Shown in pieces: positions 62,442-64,000 of a DNA stretch of 64,000 nt. A program made the position numbers and the translations under genes. Source of the DNA: Novosphingobium sp. (GTDB lineage Bacteria > Pseudomonadota > Alphaproteobacteria > Sphingomonadales > Sphingomonadaceae); the NCBI GenBank assembly GCA_016719755.1, contig JADJYM010000015.1:186001-250000 (forward strand), written 5' to 3'. The stretch's first letter is position 1; each line of letters opens with the position of its first letter. The notes under the pieces were generated by a model. That model did no database searches and was not told the DNA's origin. It saw only the letters and a program-made list of their open reading frames with translations.

Positions 62442-63920
62442 ATGTCGCGCAGCTCCAATCCGGCCGGGCGCCTGCTGGCTTCTGCCGCGCTGCTTGCGCT
62501 GGCCATCTCGCCGGTGTCTCTTGGCGCGCAGACCGCCGCGCCCGTCCAGTCGATCAGCGCGAAGGACAAGGAAGCGGGCGCCAAGGCCCATCCCGAGCTG
62601 GTTGCCGAATTCGGCGGGGCGCAGACCGGCACCCAGGCCGCCTATGTCGAGGCGGTGGGCAAGAATATCGCCGTCCAGTCGGGCCTCAGCAATGCGAAGG
62701 GCGATTTCACTGTCACCCTGCTCAATTCGCCGGTCAACAACGCCTTCGCTATTCCCGGCGGCTATATCTACACCACCCGCCAGCTCGTCGCGTTGATGAA
62801 CAACGAGGCGGAACTGGCCGCGGTGCTGGGGCACGAGGTTGGCCACGTTGCCGCCCGCCACGCCAACAAGCGGCAGAGCGCGGCGACCAAGAATACCCTG
62901 CTCGGCGCGGGCCTGGCGATTCTTTCGGGTGTGCTGCTGGGCAACAGCCAGATCGGCCAGGTGCTGCAACAGGGCTTTCTTCAGGGGTCGCAGCTGCTGA
63001 CCCTGCGTTATTCCCGCGCCCAGGAAACCGAATCGGACAATCTGGGCGTCGAATACCTGCGCAAGGCTGGCTACGATCCGCGCGCGATGTCGACCGTGCT
63101 GCAAAGCCTGGCGAATCAGAATGCGCTGGATGCGCGGCTGATGGGCACCACGAATCAGGTCCCGGCCTGGGCCTCTACCCACCCTGACCCCGCATCGCGG
63201 GTGCGCGCGGCGCTGACCCGGGCGGGAACGAACGCCAAGGGGCTGACGAATCGGGACCTGTTCCTCAGCCGGATTACCGGGCTGACCTATGGCGACGATC
63301 CCAGGCAGGGGGTGGTCGATGGGCGCAAGTTTACCCATCCGGACCTTCGCCTTTCGTTTGAAACCCCGAACGGGTTCTACATGGTCAACGGCACCCGCGC
63401 GGTGGCGATTACCGGGCAGTCGGGCAAGGGCCAGTTTGCCGCCGGGCAGTTCAGCGGCGATCTTGACGCTTATGTACGCGCAGCCTTTGCCGGGCTTTCC
63501 CAGTCTGGCCAGGCGGCAATCGATCCCGGTGCGATTGAAAAGACCACGGTGAACGGCCTGCCTGCGGCCTATGCGACGGCGCGGGTGGCATCGGGGAACA
63601 GTCAGGTCGATGTCACGGTCTTCGCTTACCGGTTCAGCGATACCCAGGCCTACCATTTCGTGACCATGGTTCCGGCCGGAACGGGCGCGCTGTTCAACGC
63701 GATGTACGGATCGATGCGCCGGATCAGCGATAGCGAAGCGGCGGCGGTGAAGCCGCGCAAGCTGGTGGTCGTGACTGCCAGGAAAGGCGACACCGTGAAA
63801 TCGCTGTCCGCGCGGATGGCCTATACCGATGCGCCGCTTGACCGGTTCCTGGTGCTCAATGGCCTGTCCGCCACCAGCGCAATTGCCGAAGGCCAGAAGG
63901 TCAAGCTTGTAACCTATTGA
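62442..63920 (+). CDS. M48-family zinc metalloprotease with C-terminal LysM-like domain
   Basis: Periplasmic protease of 492 residues related to BepA/LoiP, which assist outer-membrane protein quality control. After a signal peptide (LLASAALLALAISPVSLGA), the catalytic HEVGH is H131-H135, and the third zinc ligand is the glutamate in RAQETESDNLGVEYL. The C-terminal ~50 residues (RKGDTVKSLSARMAY...KVKLVTY) resemble a LysM peptidoglycan-binding unit. AGGAGGT at 62432-62438 lies four bases from the ATG. Confidence 0.9.
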   Translation: MSRSSNPAGRLLASAALLALAISPVSLGAQTAAPVQSISAKDKEAGAKAHPELVAEFGGAQTGTQAAYVEAVGKNIAVQSGLSNAKGDFTVTLLNSPVNNAFAIPGGYIYTTRQLVALMNNEAELAAVLGHEVGHVAARHANKRQSAATKNTLLGAGLAILSGVLLGNSQIGQVLQQGFLQGSQLLTLRYSRAQETESDNLGVEYLRKAGYDPRAMSTVLQSLANQNALDARLMGTTNQVPAWASTHPDPASRVRAALTRAGTNAKGLTNRDLFLSRITGLTYGDDPRQGVVDGRKFTHPDLRLSFETPNGFYMVNGTRAVAITGQSGKGQFAAGQFSGDLDAYVRAAFAGLSQSGQAAIDPGAIEKTTVNGLPAAYATARVASGNSQVDVTVFAYRFSDTQAYHFVTMVPAGTGALFNAMYGSMRRISDSEAAAVKPRKLVVVTARKGDTVKSLSARMAYTDAPLDRFLVLNGLSATSAIAEGQKVKLVTY

Positions 63921-63945
63921 TCGCGCGTCTGCCGCGCACAGCAAA

Positions 63946-63971
63946 GGGGCGGCAGGTTTCCCTGCCGCCCC
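63946..63971. terminator. Hairpin terminator after the M48 protease gene
   Basis: GGGGCGGCAGG and CCTGCCGCCCC form a perfect 11-bp stem around a TTTC loop, 25 bp after the stop, followed by GATGTTTTC. It likely ends this transcript and may also serve a convergent gene that appears to end near 63986. Confidence 0.7.
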
Positions 63972-64000
63972 GATGTTTTCAGCCGTCAGGCTTCGATTAC

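Noticed and set aside
63986-64000. Possible 3' end of a minus-strand gene (reads ...VIEA, then stop at 63986-63988)
   Set aside because: Only four codons lie inside the window, so it cannot be identified; the terminator position is merely compatible with it.

Overview
The window is a GC-rich chromosomal segment of an alphaproteobacterium, most likely from the order Sphingomonadales (Novosphingobium/Erythrobacter-like). This is inferred from the 5-aminolevulinate synthase route to heme, the infA-maf-RNase-yacG-tRNA-Phe block, the lepB-rnc-era and plsY-dprA-topA blocks, a PccR/ScfR-type regulator beside propionyl-CoA carboxylase, and abundant TonB/outer-membrane features. Genes are tightly packed, often with ATGA or TGATG stop/start overlaps, and nothing looks like a phage or an insertion sequence. 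Most of the window is housekeeping; accessory interest is concentrated in a few loci.

Layout. 0-5.3 kb: 2-oxoacid:ferredoxin oxidoreductase (korA-korB), a membrane hydrolase and a photolyase. 5.3-13.1 kb: an AraC-type regulator divergent from a two-partner secretion pair (TpsB transporter plus a 1546-residue TpsA exoprotein with GLUG and MBG repeats). 13.1-15.3 kb: tRNA-Phe, yacG, a short RNase E/G-like protein, maf and infA. 15.5-18.0 kb: a TonB-dependent receptor with a glycine/methionine-rich insert. 18.0-20.0 kb: two tandem MAPEG proteins and a PLP dehydratase. 20.0-26.6 kb: a carboxyspermidine/carboxynorspermidine dehydrogenase-decarboxylase pair, then DUF3137/LemA and a serine hydrolase, then ornithine decarboxylase behind a structured leader. 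Together these encode ornithine to putrescine to carboxyspermidine to spermidine. 26.7-35.2 kb: hemA, an MBL hydrolase, murI, plsY, dprA, two membrane proteins and topA. 35.2-42.9 kb: a sterol-desaturase-like protein, a 59-residue protein, era, rnc, lepB, pgi, gor and an SDR.

42.9-53.2 kb is the propionyl-CoA locus. A divergent ScfR/PccR-type regulator faces pccB, methylmalonyl-CoA epimerase, an enoyl-CoA hydratase, methylmalonyl-CoA mutase, O-acetylhomoserine sulfhydrylase and pccA. A cluster of TTTGCAAA-like sites sits in the divergent promoter. The enzymes take propionyl-CoA to succinyl-CoA. Three copies of one palindromic intergenic repeat, one of them inverted, separate genes inside this operon. 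53.2-64 kb: DUF488, a cyclase-family protein, a thioesterase-like protein, a POT peptide transporter, aroB-aroK, a small membrane protein plus a secreted helical protein, xerD, accA and an M48 metalloprotease with a LysM-like tail.

No wholly new system is demonstrable from sequence alone. The best leads are the two-partner secretion pair (a transporter without the canonical VRGY and an exoprotein with two alternating MBG repeat classes), the structured ornithine-decarboxylase leader, the PccR operator cluster, the inter-gene repeat family, and the RNase that has lost its zinc-link but overlaps a gene for a tiny zinc protein.
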